The position numbers and the translations under genes are program-made. This document shows, one piece after another, positions 18,945-29,021 of a stretch of DNA of 64,000 bases. Numbering within the stretch: position 1 is the first letter of the stretch; the number at the start of each line of letters is the position of its first letter. The notes below the pieces were generated by a model. It saw nothing but the letters and a program-made list of their open reading frames with translations. It did not search any database and was not told the DNA's origin. The DNA is from an uncultured Clostridia bacterium (GTDB lineage Bacteria > Bacillota > Clostridia > Lachnospirales > CAG-274). The stretch lies in assembly GCA_944384195.1 (NCBI GenBank), contig CALWSK010000001.1:1-64000 (forward strand), read 5' to 3'.

Positions 18945-19012
18945 GGTACCGTAAAGATATACGGACTGCTTTAGCAGGCTTTTTAAAATTTATTTTTAAA
19001 AAGTACTTAACC
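18945..19012. repeat. Cloverleaf-like mini-insert, copy A
   Basis: 68 bases interrupting the Rhs sequence between the codons for AKT and YHYAND, which are adjacent in the copies at 21.8 and 23.6 kb. It shares with copies B and C the hairpins CCGTA-TACGG and CTGC-TTTA-GCAG and an A/T-rich third hairpin, closed by GTAC/GTAC ends. Confidence 0.65.
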
Positions 19013-19108
19013 AAAAGTTTTAGCATAATCACTACTACTTGCTAAAATTTCAGAACCACGTATATATATCGTCCATTCATTTTCTTTTTCTGCTATTACT
19101 TCTTTCTA

Positions 19109-19164
19109 ATTACCGAAAAGATATGCAGACTGCGTTAGCAGGCTTTTTCTTTAGAAAAAGTAAT
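19109..19164. repeat. Cloverleaf-like mini-insert, copy B
   Basis: 56 bases between ATTAC and GTAAT, inserted at the same Rhs position as copy C (before the codons for KEVIAE). The first hairpin is degenerate; the CTGC/GCAG and CTTTTTC/GAAAAAG hairpins are kept. Confidence 0.65.
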
Positions 19165-19822
19165 AACAGGTGTTAAAAATAAATTGAATAAGTTGTCCAT
19201 TTTCTTCCATTTCATAGCGTAAACCTTCTTCATCATAACGATTTATTTGTATATTACCATCAAAAGTTTCTACCTTTGTTGTTTGGTTAAAATTATTGTA
19301 TGTATAATTAGCCTTGTCATCTTGTAAAAGGTTTCCGGCATTATTCCATTTAAAATTAGTAGTTTTTCTATTTTTTGTAAATTTAGTTAATCTGTTTATA
19401 TTGTCATAAGAGTATAGCTCTTCAACTCCATTTATAACTCTTCTTGTCCTATTATTATCCTTATCATAGAATAGCTCTTCTCTGTAAATTTCCCTACTTT
19501 CTAAAAATTCACTTTTAGATTTTATTACTTTAGATAACTGCTTATTTTCATTATAAACGTATCTTGTAAAGTTTCCATTCAGTTCATTTTTAGCTACTCT
19601 ATTGCCATTTCTATCATAAGAATAAGAATTATCTACTATTGTTTTTCTATTATGTTGTATTTTAAGTCCTGTTAAATTTAAGTCTTCATCATAACTATAG
19701 CTTTGCTCTAAACTACCATTTTTATATTTCTATAATATAACACATTTTCTAACAAATCAAGCTTATTGTATTTAAATTTATCTATCTTTTTAATATTAAT
19801 AAACTTAAATTAACTTACACTA

Positions 19823-19862
19823 AAACAAAGAGTCAAGCTAACATCAGCTTAACTCCTTGTTT
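19823..19862 (-). terminator. Terminator after the SUKH immunity gene
   Basis: Minus strand AACAAGGAGTTAAGCT, short loop, AGCTTGACTCTTTGTT and TTAG, a long stem with two mismatches directly after the 19873 stop. Confidence 0.7.
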
Positions 19863-19872
19863 TTTAGAATTT

Positions 19873-20874
19873 TTATTTAATTAAAAGTGCATCTATTTCG
19901 TTATATATTTTTTCTACAAGCTCCTTATTTTCTCCAGTAATAAAGCCACTTAATCCAAAATCAATATTTGCTTGTACAAAAGAATAAAAACATAAACATA
20001 TACTAACTCCATCCCCATATCCATAATAATCTTTTCCATTATTTCTTATTCCATCATCAAACCAAGTCCTTTTTATATTATATTTTTTTAATATATTTTC
20101 TATATTTTCTTTTATATTTTTATCTCTTGTATTATTTTCATTAGCATTATCTATTCTAATATAATTATCAAAACGTTCATATATTACAAATATCGTTTGA
20201 AATAATAAATTCTCTAGATTTTTTGAAATAGGTTCAATTTTTATTTCCATACCTAATGTATTAAATTTTTGTTTAATTAGTTTACTTTTAAATTCTTCAA
20301 ACCATCCTCCTTCTTTTCCATTTTGTACTGATTTTTTCCACCAATTATATTCTTCTAACAAACTTTCATTATTTTTTTCCTTAACAAAATTTTCGAATTT
20401 TTCATCATATCTTTCTTCTATAAAATATTTTGAAATTCCATTTGGTTCATATCCTATATACTCATTTGAATTTATTACAGATATTTGTCCATTTTTAGTT
20501 AAATCTAGTATTAACATTTTTTCTGAAATGTTCCCTTCACTTAAAAGTATACAATTAATTTTTTCAGAATTATTTAAATATAAATTTATTACATAAAACT
20601 CATTATATTCTATCATATAATTAATATCTATACTCTCATACTTTATAAAGACTTCATCTTTTTTGCCCATATTTTTAAGATACATATATAAACTTTCTGG
20701 TATTTTAAAGTCTTTATCTACTATTTTATATATATTTTGAAACTTTTCTATTTCTTCATCTGATGCCCCTTCTATTTTATCTTTCCAATTCTTATCAAAG
20801 TAACTTATATACTCACTAAGTCTTTCAAATAAATCTTTATCTGTTCCTTGTCTTGGAAATACTCTATCTTTCAT
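19873..20874 (-). CDS. SUKH (SMI1/KNR4-like) immunity protein
   Basis: 333 residues, intact. The N-terminal third has the SUKH pattern: an acidic helix (ASDEEIEKFQNIY) followed by IPESLYMYLKNMG, as in proteins that neutralise contact-dependent and Rhs toxins. The remaining 200 residues are unassigned and contain YNWWKKS and YYGYGDG. It begins 15 bases after the end of the broken Rhs-deaminase gene, with AAGGAG before the ATG, and is followed by a terminator; in SUKH systems the immunity gene follows its toxin directly. Retained although its toxin is dead, so it may protect against neighbours that still carry the toxin. Confidence 0.75.
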   Translation of the reverse strand: MKDRVFPRQGTDKDLFERLSEYISYFDKNWKDKIEGASDEEIEKFQNIYKIVDKDFKIPESLYMYLKNMGKKDEVFIKYESIDINYMIEYNEFYVINLYLNNSEKINCILLSEGNISEKMLILDLTKNGQISVINSNEYIGYEPNGISKYFIEERYDEKFENFVKEKNNESLLEEYNWWKKSVQNGKEGGWFEEFKSKLIKQKFNTLGMEIKIEPISKNLENLLFQTIFVIYERFDNYIRIDNANENNTRDKNIKENIENILKKYNIKRTWFDDGIRNNGKDYYGYGDGVSICLCFYSFVQANIDFGLSGFITGENKELVEKIYNEIDALLIK

Positions 20875-20889
20875 ATTTTATTCTCCTTT

Positions 20890-22173
20890 TTATTTATTTA
20901 AATTTGCATTCCTCATATATTCTTTTATATTTCTAGGGTCATTACAAGTAGCACAAGGTTCCATTTCCTCATAATCACCTTCTTTATAAAATTCACTTAA
21001 CTTTTTAACTTTATTGTTATTTGTTCCTTTTCCTCTAAAAACAACATCAAATCCATCTATTTCACTATTACTTAAAGAAGCTGCTCTTGCTGCCTTTGGC
21101 TCTGCACATTGTCCTTCTTCATTTCCTAAAAATTCTCCATTAGGACCTGTAGGCCTTTTAAGTTTTTCTATATCTATTGACTCCCCTGAAACTCTATATC
21201 TATTTTCTACATCTTTATTTAATTCTTGTTCTAAATATTTTGCTACTTAATTATTTTTATCTTTATCATTTGGATTTCCAGATATACCAACTGAAACTGT
21301 GCCATCTTTATGTGTAAAAACAGCAATTGCTTTATTTTGATCTTTTCCTCTATGCTTAAAGAATACTCCTCTTTCTGGTTTTTGACCTATAGAACCAAGC
21401 TTATATAAAACATCATCTAAAGTTTTAGCTACATATTGTGCTTCTATATAAGCTTTTTCAGTACGTGGTGGATATTGTGCATTCTTAATTAATTCTTCTC
21501 CAGTAGGACAGCTATTGTGTCCACTAGGGTCAACATAATAAACAGGGTTATTAGCACAATAACTATAAAGATTAAGTCCATCTCCCCCTATATGTATCTT
21601 CTTGTGTGAACCTTGCTACAACAGGGTTATAAAATCTTGCCCTTAAATAATACTGTTGTGTAATAGTATCTAATTGTTGCCCATTAAATTTAAACCTATT
21701 TTTTATAGTTTCTTTTTGGCTAACAACATTACCCCAAGCGTCATACTCATACTCATTTAGTATTCGCTTGTCATCTACTATATGGGTTATACTTCCCATT
21801 TCATCATTTGCGTAGTGATAGTAAGTCTTAGCATAATCACTACTACTTGCTAAAAGTTCTGAACCTCTTATATATATTGTCCATTTATTTTCATTCTCTG
21901 CTATTACTTCTTTCTAATTACCGCAAAGATATACGGACTGCTTTAGCAGGCTTTTTCTTTAGAAAAAGTAATGACAGATGTTGAAAATAAATTTAATAAG
22001 TTGTCCATTTTCTTCCATTTAATATCGTAAACCTTCTGCATCATAACGGTTTATTTGTATATTTCCGTCAAAAGTTTCTACCTTTGTTGTTTGATTAAAA
22101 TCATTATATGTGTAATTATCTTTATCATCTTGTAAAAGGTTTCAGACATTATCCCATTTAAAGCTTATATATT
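20890..22173 (-). pseudogene. Rhs tip with nucleotide-deaminase toxin domain, inactivated
   Basis: Third Rhs copy. It starts mid-repeat at about 22173, directly beside a terminator. After the DPSG boundary comes a tip with the deaminase signature: GQCAEPKA (zinc ligand and catalytic Glu) and MEPCATC (PCxxC zinc motif), the pattern of YwqJ/BURPS668_1122-type toxin deaminases. Damage: a TGA in the first codons, a 56-base insert (21917-21972), a G4 to G5 frameshift at about 21590 and an in-frame TAA at about 21248 in the middle of the tip. The deaminase motifs themselves are unbroken. SUKH immunity gene follows after 15 bases. Confidence 0.8.
21917..21972. repeat. Cloverleaf-like mini-insert, copy C
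   Basis: 56 bases, ATTAC to GTAAT, absent from the otherwise matching Rhs sequence at about 23717. It folds as three successive hairpins (CCGCAAAGATATACGG, CTGCTTTAGCAG, CTTTTTCTTTAGAAAAAG) inside the closing ATTAC/GTAAT stem. Confidence 0.7.
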
Positions 22174-22212
22174 TAAAGAAAATCAAGCTAATTACTAGCC
22201 TGATTTTCTTTT
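22174..22212 (-). terminator. Terminator after the 22251 immunity gene
   Basis: Minus strand AAAGAAAATCAGGCT, loop, AGCTTGATTTTCTTT; a long stem with one mismatch. On the plus strand it ends in TTTTTT. The truncated Rhs copy begins immediately beyond it, so the terminator marks a cassette boundary. Confidence 0.7.
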
Positions 22213-22250
22213 TTATCTATCTTTTAAATATAAGTCTTAATAATATTTCT

Positions 22251-22775
22251 TTAAAATGTATCTAATATTTTTAATGTTTTATAATATGAAATATCATTCC
22301 ATCTTCTAGCATATGAAAAAGGACATTCTTTTCTACTAATTTCAAATATTTCTCCTTCTTCCAGTATTATAAAGTTTTTTAATTCTTGTATAGTTTTATT
22401 AATATCAACTTTTAAATATAAATCCTTTTCTATAGCCATTTCTATTTGTTTATGTTTAATGTTTATTCCAATATACATATAATAATCAAAAACAGCTTGT
22501 ATAAAATTTTTAGGTAAGGAACAAACTGTCAAAAATTCTATTTCTTCATTATTATTAATTGAATTCAAAATTCTACTTCTATTATTTTTTCTTTTTAATT
22601 GTAAAATTCTTTTGCTTTTTACACTTTCACTTTCAAATTCAATATAATTTGGTTCATAATTATACTCTAAAACTTTATTTTCACAATAATTTAACCAATT
22701 TAGCCAGTTAAAATTATCTTTCATCTTTCCTTTTAAAGTTACTCCAACTACCATTTTATCAAACTCTTCTAACAT
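22251..22775 (-). CDS. Putative immunity protein for the Rhs nuclease toxin
   Basis: 174 residues from the ATG at 22775 (MLEEFDKMV); the ATG at 22784 overlaps the GGAG site and is unlikely. Soluble and acidic-basic mixed, no signal or membrane segment. I do not recognise the family. Its role follows from position: it begins 14 bases after the stop of the Rhs gene whose tip is a PD-(D/E)XK-like nuclease, shares its ribosome site with that stop, and is followed by a terminator. The gene is intact. Confidence 0.6.
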   Translation of the reverse strand: MLEEFDKMVVGVTLKGKMKDNFNWLNWLNYCENKVLEYNYEPNYIEFESESVKSKRILQLKRKNNRSRILNSINNNEEIEFLTVCSLPKNFIQAVFDYYMYIGINIKHKQIEMAIEKDLYLKVDINKTIQELKNFIILEEGEIFEISRKECPFSYARRWNDISYYKTLKILDTF

Positions 22776-22789
22776 AATAAACATCTCCT

Positions 22790-25700
22790 TTATTTTGGAT
22801 ATTTTTTTAAGCTTATATTACCATTATTTACTTTATCAATACATTTAAGGTTTACATTCTCAATTTTCTTTCCACCAGCACGATTACCTAAAAGCTGAAT
22901 ATTAAGGTCTAATCTAGCCTCTAAATCTTCTCTTCTATCAGTTTTACTAGGAACTTCTACTTGGTCTATCAATCCATCTTTTCTTACTCCCATTACATCT
23001 GGTCTATTGTTAGGACTAGGAGTTGGTGATATTTCTTGAGATAATCCTTTATTTATATATATTTTATCATATAAACTACTTTTAACCATTTTATCTGTTT
23101 CAACTAAAATAGTTTCCCAATGTCCATCTGTTCCATTTTTATGAGGCTCACTTGGATATATAATCATAGTATCATTTACAACTTCTATGTTTTCTTTTAA
23201 TATAAACTTTTCATACTGTTTAATTTTTTTACGTTCATCTTTAGTTAAAGTTGGATCATTAGCATCTAATCTTGCTTTTAATTGCTTATACTTACTTGGA
23301 CAAATAATATTTTTCGCTTTAACATTCCCACTAGGGTCAACATAATAAACAGGGTTATTAGCACAATAAGCATAAAGATTTAGCCCATCTCCCCTATATG
23401 TATCTTCTTGTGTGAACCTTGCTACAACAGGGTTATAAAACCTTGCCCTTAAGTAGTACTGACTAGTTATTGGGTCTAATTGTTGTCCATTAAATTTAAA
23501 CCTATTTTTTATAGTTTCCTTTTGGCTTACAACATTTCCCCAAGCATCATACTCATACTCATTTAGTATTTGCTTGTCATCTACTATATGGGTTATACTT
23601 CCCATTTCATCATTTGCGTAGTGATAGTATGTTTTAGCATAATCGCTACTACTTGCTAAAAGTTCTGAACCTCTTATATATATCGTCCAATTATTTTCTT
23701 TCTCTGCTATTACTTCTTTGTTTGTATTGAAAATAAATTGAACAAGTTGTCCATTTTCTTCCATTTCATAACGTAAGCCTTCTGCATCATAACGATTTAT
23801 TTGTATATTTCCGTCAAATATTTCTACCTTTGTTGTTTGGTTAAAATCATTATATGTATAATTAGCTTTATCATCTTGTAAAAGGTTTCCGGCATTATCC
23901 TATTTAAAGTTAGTAGTTTTTCCATTTTTTGTAAATTTAGTTAATCTGTTTCTATTATCATAAGAGTATAGCTCTTCAACTCCATTTACAAGTCTTCTTG
24001 TTCTGTTATTAGTCTTATCATAGAATAGCTCTTCTCTATAGACTTCTTTATTTTCTAAAAACTCTCTTTGAGATTTTATAACTTTAGATAATTGCTTATT
24101 CTCATTATAAACATATCTTGTAAAGTTTCCATTTAGTTCATTTTTATCTACTCTATTGCCATTTCTGTCATAAGAATAATTACTATCAACTATAAGCTCT
24201 CTATTATGAAGTATTTTAAGTCCTGTTAAGTTTAAATCTTCATCATAACTATAGCTTTGCTCTAAACTACCATTTTTTAAATATCTAACTAAGCCATTAT
24301 TATAGTAATCATATTCTGCTATACTATTTCCATTATATAACACATTTTCTAACAAATCAAGCTCATTATATTCGAATTGTGTTATTTTTCCTGTAACATC
24401 TATTTCTTTTATTTTATTTCCATTTTTGTCATATTCATAGGAAATAAGTTTTCTTCCACTAGCACTTTTACTTGCTATTCTACACATTATATCATATGTA
24501 TAATTATACTGCATTCCATTAGCTATAGCACTTTCTAAATATCCATCTTTTGAATATTTATATACTTCTTGTAAGCTATTATCTTTTGTCTTTCTATAGA
24601 GTATATTTTGGTACATATTATAACTATATTGTGTTATAATACCATTTCTATCTACTTTTTCTTTTAGTCTGTTTTCAAGATCATATGAATATTTTTCCCT
24701 TGCTCCGCTAGGGTCTATTATCTCTATTAATTGACTAGAACTATTGTATAAATATTCTGTTATATGATTTTCTCCATCATTAGAACTAGTTATATTTCCG
24801 GCAAAATCGTAAGTATATTTTTCAATACTTCCATCTGCTTTTTGTATACCTGTTATTCTACCCCATTTGTCTAATATGTAATGCGTTTTGTTTTTCTCAC
24901 CGTCCATTATTTCAACAATGTTACCCCTAGCGTCATATACAAAACGTTGTTTTAAATCGCCTTTGCTTCTTATTATTGTACGATTATTCATAAAATCATA
25001 CTCAAAACTTACTTTATTTTGTTCACCGTCTAATTGAGTAAGTAAATTTCCTTGGGCATCATAAGTATTACTTTGTATAACTTTTCCATTTGGTGCTATA
25101 ACAGTTACTAATTGTCCCATTGGATTATAATTATATTGATAACCTAGCCCATTATCTTTTTCAATATCATATTGTTCTAGGCGCATTTCTTTTTCAAGTA
25201 AACCGTTTGGATTATAATACTTTCTTGTTATACTTCCGTCTTTTTCTATTCGGCGTATTTCCCTGTTTAATAAATCATATTCAATAGTTGTTTTTCTACC
25301 TTGATTATCTGTTATTTCAATAAGGTTACTTGCTTTGTCATATGCAAATTTTGTAGTATTATCTATTCCACCTTTTTCAAAATGTCTTTCACTTATTAGC
25401 CTATCTATACTGTCATATTCTCTTATTATTTCATAGCCATTAGGTGTTTTTATTCTTGTTATATTTCCATTTTTGTCATACTCTATTTTTGTTATTGAAT
25501 TTACTTTATTTTCTAATAAACGTATAATTTCTATAAGTCTACCTACTTTATCATAGTTATATATTATTTCTTGCCATAAAGTACGATTTATTCTTCTTCT
25601 TTCTTTAGATACTTTATTAAACACATTATAGCTATACTCTTGTACTGCTCCTGTACAATCACTTACTTTTGTTCTTCTGTTGTCTTTGTCATATTCAAAA

Positions 25701-26740
25701 GTTATTATATGTACTTCGCCAATATAACTATCTTTTGTTTGATGCTCTATATATCTATTTTCTTTAATAACATTGCCCGATAAGTCGTATTCATATGTTG
25801 TAAACCTATATTCATAAGAATTAAATGGTTCTCTTTTTTCAACAAGCCAATTCATATAGTTATACTTATATAATATACCTACTTGCTCGTCATCATCAAT
25901 TCCCTTTTTATAACTATTAGAATTTATTTCCTTTATAACATTTCCTTTTAAATCATAAACATATCTTTTTATTATATTATGTCTAGAGTCTGTTATTTGC
26001 ACTAGCCTATCCATACAATCATATGTATAAATATAACCTGCTCCATCATCTAAATCTTTGTCATATTGTTCCGGTAATATTATTTTGATAATATTTCCAT
26101 TAGCATCATATTTAATACGCTCTATACTTCCGTCTGGATATATCGTTTTTATTTTGTTGTCAAAGCCGTCATATTCATAAGATATTCCTTCCCCATCATT
26201 AAGCTTAATATCATAACTATTTGGGTTTATTTCTTTTAATAAGTTACCCTCATAATCTCTTGGTGTTGCATATATATTACCTTCGGCATCTTCTGTTTTT
26301 AATAGTTTATGAAATGGTGTATACTCATAACTTGTCCCTATTTCTTTTTCTATGTTTTTTGGCAATATAACTTTTTTAAGATTAAACATTTGGTCATATT
26401 TATAAAGAGTTGTATTTCCTAACTGGTCTATTTCTTTTGTCATTATGTCCATTTGGTCATATTCAAAAGCTCTAGTTCCATAACCATTTTCTACACTTGT
26501 ACATCTTCCAGCCTTGTCATAAGTATATGAATATTTATTCTCTTCATTTGTTATATATTTTGTAGGTTTGTTAAACTCTCCATCTTGGAAGTTATATTCA
26601 AAGGTTTTTTCCCTACCTTCAGGGTCTATTTCTTTTATGATTCTTCCATATTTGTCGTATTCATATAATACTACAAGTTCTCTTTCATCATCTACTTTTC
26701 CTACACTTTTTATAACATTTCCTTTGTTGTCATATTCATA
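22790..26740 (-). pseudogene. Rhs-repeat protein with PD-(D/E)XK-like nuclease tip, 5'-truncated and with one internal stop
   Basis: About 1,300 codons of YD repeats (GxxxxYxYDxxGN units, over forty) lead to the Rhs core end RARFYNPVVARFTQEDTYRG and DPSGN. The tip of about 185 residues contains NNRPDVMGVRKDGLIDQVEV, matching the D-x(n)-E-x-x strand pair of restriction-endonuclease-fold Rhs toxins. One codon breaks the frame: TAG at about 23898-23900 where the sister copy at 19.35 kb has TGG. Upstream, an in-frame TGA at 26741-26743 and the absence of a start or secretion signal show the 5' half is gone. Intact immunity gene follows. Readthrough seems unlikely. Confidence 0.85.
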
Positions 26741-26790
26741 TCACATATATTTATCTTTTTTAGTATTTTGAATATAAATATTAGATATTT

Positions 26791-27132
26791 TTAGTTATAC
26801 CATTCTTCTGAACTGAATTGATATGAGTTTTCTAATGGTTTTATATCAAAATATAGAATAAATCTTTTTATTTCTTGTACTAACATTTTTAGATTTATTT
26901 CACTTACTTTAAACCCTTTATGATTATTCCAACTTGTATCTACTTCTATATTAATACCTATTTCATTATAAAACCAGTTAATAAAATCATTCATTAACAT
27001 AATAAATCCAATATTCTTATTCTTAATTGTAACCCAAAATAAGTTTTGATTTTCACTTATCACTTCAATCCTAATCTTTAAATCGATATCTTTAAACCAA
27101 ACTTTATTATTTATAATTTTTTCTTCTTGCAT
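26791..27132 (-). CDS. Putative immunity protein for the upstream PAAR-like toxin
   Basis: 113 residues, intact, ATG preceded by AGGAG nine bases away. Small, soluble, Trp- and Ile-rich (VWFKDIDLKIRIEV near the start, SSEEWYN at the end). No family recognised. It begins 15 bases after the end of the broken PAAR-like toxin gene and is followed by the truncated Rhs gene, so it is best read as that toxin's immunity protein. Confidence 0.55.
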   Translation of the reverse strand: MQEEKIINNKVWFKDIDLKIRIEVISENQNLFWVTIKNKNIGFIMLMNDFINWFYNEIGINIEVDTSWNNHKGFKVSEINLKMLVQEIKRFILYFDIKPLENSYQFSSEEWYN

Positions 27133-27147
27133 AACTTTTTACTCCTT

Positions 27148-28374
27148 TTAATTAATTTTATTATATAATCCTGTTAAAATATCCATAGCTACACTTGTCT
27201 TAGTACTACTATATATAACTTCTTCCCAAGAACCATACTTTTCAAATAATTGATCTGATTTTGGTCCCTCCTCTCTACAATATTGTAATAAGTTTCTTTC
27301 TTTCATACTTTTTAGCCCTTCTAAATTATTAGAATCTATATATGATTTTATTCTATCATTATTTCTAGTTTCTACTATTATGCTAGCTATATCTTTATCA
27401 GAAAGTCCTTGTTCTTTAAAACACTTAACTTTATTTTCAATTTCTAACCTTTTTATTTTTAATTTTTCATGATATTTTATTCTCTCCTTTCTAGCGTATT
27501 CTACTTCTTCTGAGTTTGTCCAATCTATACCAAATTTTTAAAGAGAACCTCCTTTTCTAGCCGAATAACCATATATAGCTTTACTATTTTCTTCTATTTG
27601 TTTAGAGATATTTGGATTATTTAATACAATTGATTTTATATCATCTATTTTTTTACCTTTTTTATTATTTTTTCTTTTAGCTTCAATACTATCATTTTTC
27701 TTATATGTTTTATTGGATAATTTTGGTACATCTCTTTTTAACTTAAAATTTTTACTTTTTTTCTACCTTTTTTTCTTGAAAAAGCACTTATACCATTTTC
27801 AACAAACACTCCTCCAACCATTTCAGTAACAAATGGTATTGCATTTTCAAGTACACTATCATTTTCAGTTTCTTCTATTTCAGTATTTTCTTGATTATTT
27901 TCTTTATCTTCAATCATTACTTGTCCTGAATCTAATGGTTCTATTATTCCTCCATGTCTACATATTAAAAATGATTTTGTTGTTACTGCTCTATATCCTT
28001 TGTTTTCATCTTCAGCATTTCTAAACTTATCAAACCCATCTTTATCTCCATTATCTACTATTCTTACATCTTCTTTTGTATCTCTCCAATTTCCTATTAT
28101 ATTGGGTATACATCTTGTTCCTTTTACCACTTGTTCTATTGGATTGCCTTCTTCATGATACACTATTTTTACTAGTTTTACACTTTCGCTTTTTAATACT
28201 GGACTCCCCGAACTACATACTCCAAAATACTTTATGTTTTCTTCTAGCTCTTTATCTAATTCGTGTACCATTGAAAACCTTCTACATATACTACGTGATC
28301 TTTTAGCATATCTAGTTTTCTCTGGTGGCTTCCACAGCTACATTTTAATGTTGCTTATCTTACTACATATTCTT
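27148..28374 (-). pseudogene. PAAR-like (DUF4280-type) toxin gene 1, multiply broken
   Basis: Reading across frames restores one protein. N-terminus: EYVVR-ATLKCSCGS and DHVVYVEG, then FGVCSSGSP and CRHGGIIEPLDSGQ; this is the cysteine-patterned PAAR-like domain of DUF4280 proteins that cap contractile injection systems. After a low-complexity linker comes a tip with YGYSARKGGSL, FGIDWTNSEEVEYAR and, at the end, LFEKYGSWEEVI, a tail I have seen on polymorphic toxins but cannot name. Damage: TAA at 28355-28357, a one-base loss at about 28277, a lost A in an A7 run at about 27757, and TAA at 27538-27540. Immunity gene intact 15 bases downstream. Confidence 0.7.
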
Positions 28375-28393
28375 GTAATATAAAATTATATTA

Positions 28394-29010
28394 TTATCCT
28401 ACATTATTTGTTAAATCTCTACAATATTCTAAAAATTTAATTATAACATATAAAAATTTCTCAATTTCTACAAAGTGAACTCCTTCTAAATAAACGAATT
28501 CTACCTCTTCTAATTCAAATAACTCATAATTATTCCAAGATATTTCTATTTTGTTTTTTATTCGTCTAAAAAAACATCTGCTAATATTGAACCTCTCCTA
28601 CTTGTAAACCAAGAGTGTTTAAATCTCCAACCTTGATATATATCAAATAAATTCTCATAATTTTCTATTTCTCTATCTGTCTCTATATTATCCTTTAAAA
28701 ATTCATTAGATTGTAAAAAATTAAAACATTTTTCTGCTGCACTATTTCCTTCTATTTCAAAAGGAAATTTATCTTCTTGAACAATATATTCCAAGTTTTG
28801 TATAAACCATTCTAATATTCCTTCAAATGTATACCATAGATATGTCATAGTTTTATTATATCTTTTATATTTTAAAATATTTTTACCATCTACATACATT
28901 TTTAACGTATTATATACCTCTTTCTCATTTTCTTCATCTATCCATATACCGACTTCTATTGAAAAATCTTCTTTATTTCCAAATGATTTTATATTTTTTA
29001 TATTTTCCAT
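28394..29010 (-). pseudogene. Immunity protein gene for PAAR-like toxin 2, frameshifted near its end
   Basis: The open frame ends at 28558 after 150 residues, but adding one T to the T7 run at about 28567 continues it as FFRRIKNKIEISWNN and on to a TAA at 28394-28396, giving about 205 residues. The joined sequence (GWRFKHSWFTSRRGSILADV followed by FFRR and EISW) resembles the DUF5984 family as I remember it; low certainty. It follows the toxin 2 gene by 12 bases. Whether the shortened protein still protects is unknown. Confidence 0.6.
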
Positions 29011-29021
29011 ATTTCAATCTC

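Larger units (their letters stand above)
18455..19745 (-). pseudogene. Rhs C-terminal fragment with truncated toxin tip, no immunity gene
   Basis: A second copy of the Rhs tip: YD-repeats, the core ending RARFYNPVIARFTQEDTYRG and the DPSGN boundary, followed by only about 60 residues of a Lys-rich tip that ends at 18455. It aligns with the larger Rhs gene at 22790-26740 but starts abruptly at about 19745, lacks about 50 bases near 19730, and is broken by two short inserts (18945-19012 and 19109-19164). The last 155 codons are open from an internal ATG at 18922. No immunity gene follows, and the tip is too short to identify. A decayed orphan cassette. Confidence 0.8.
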
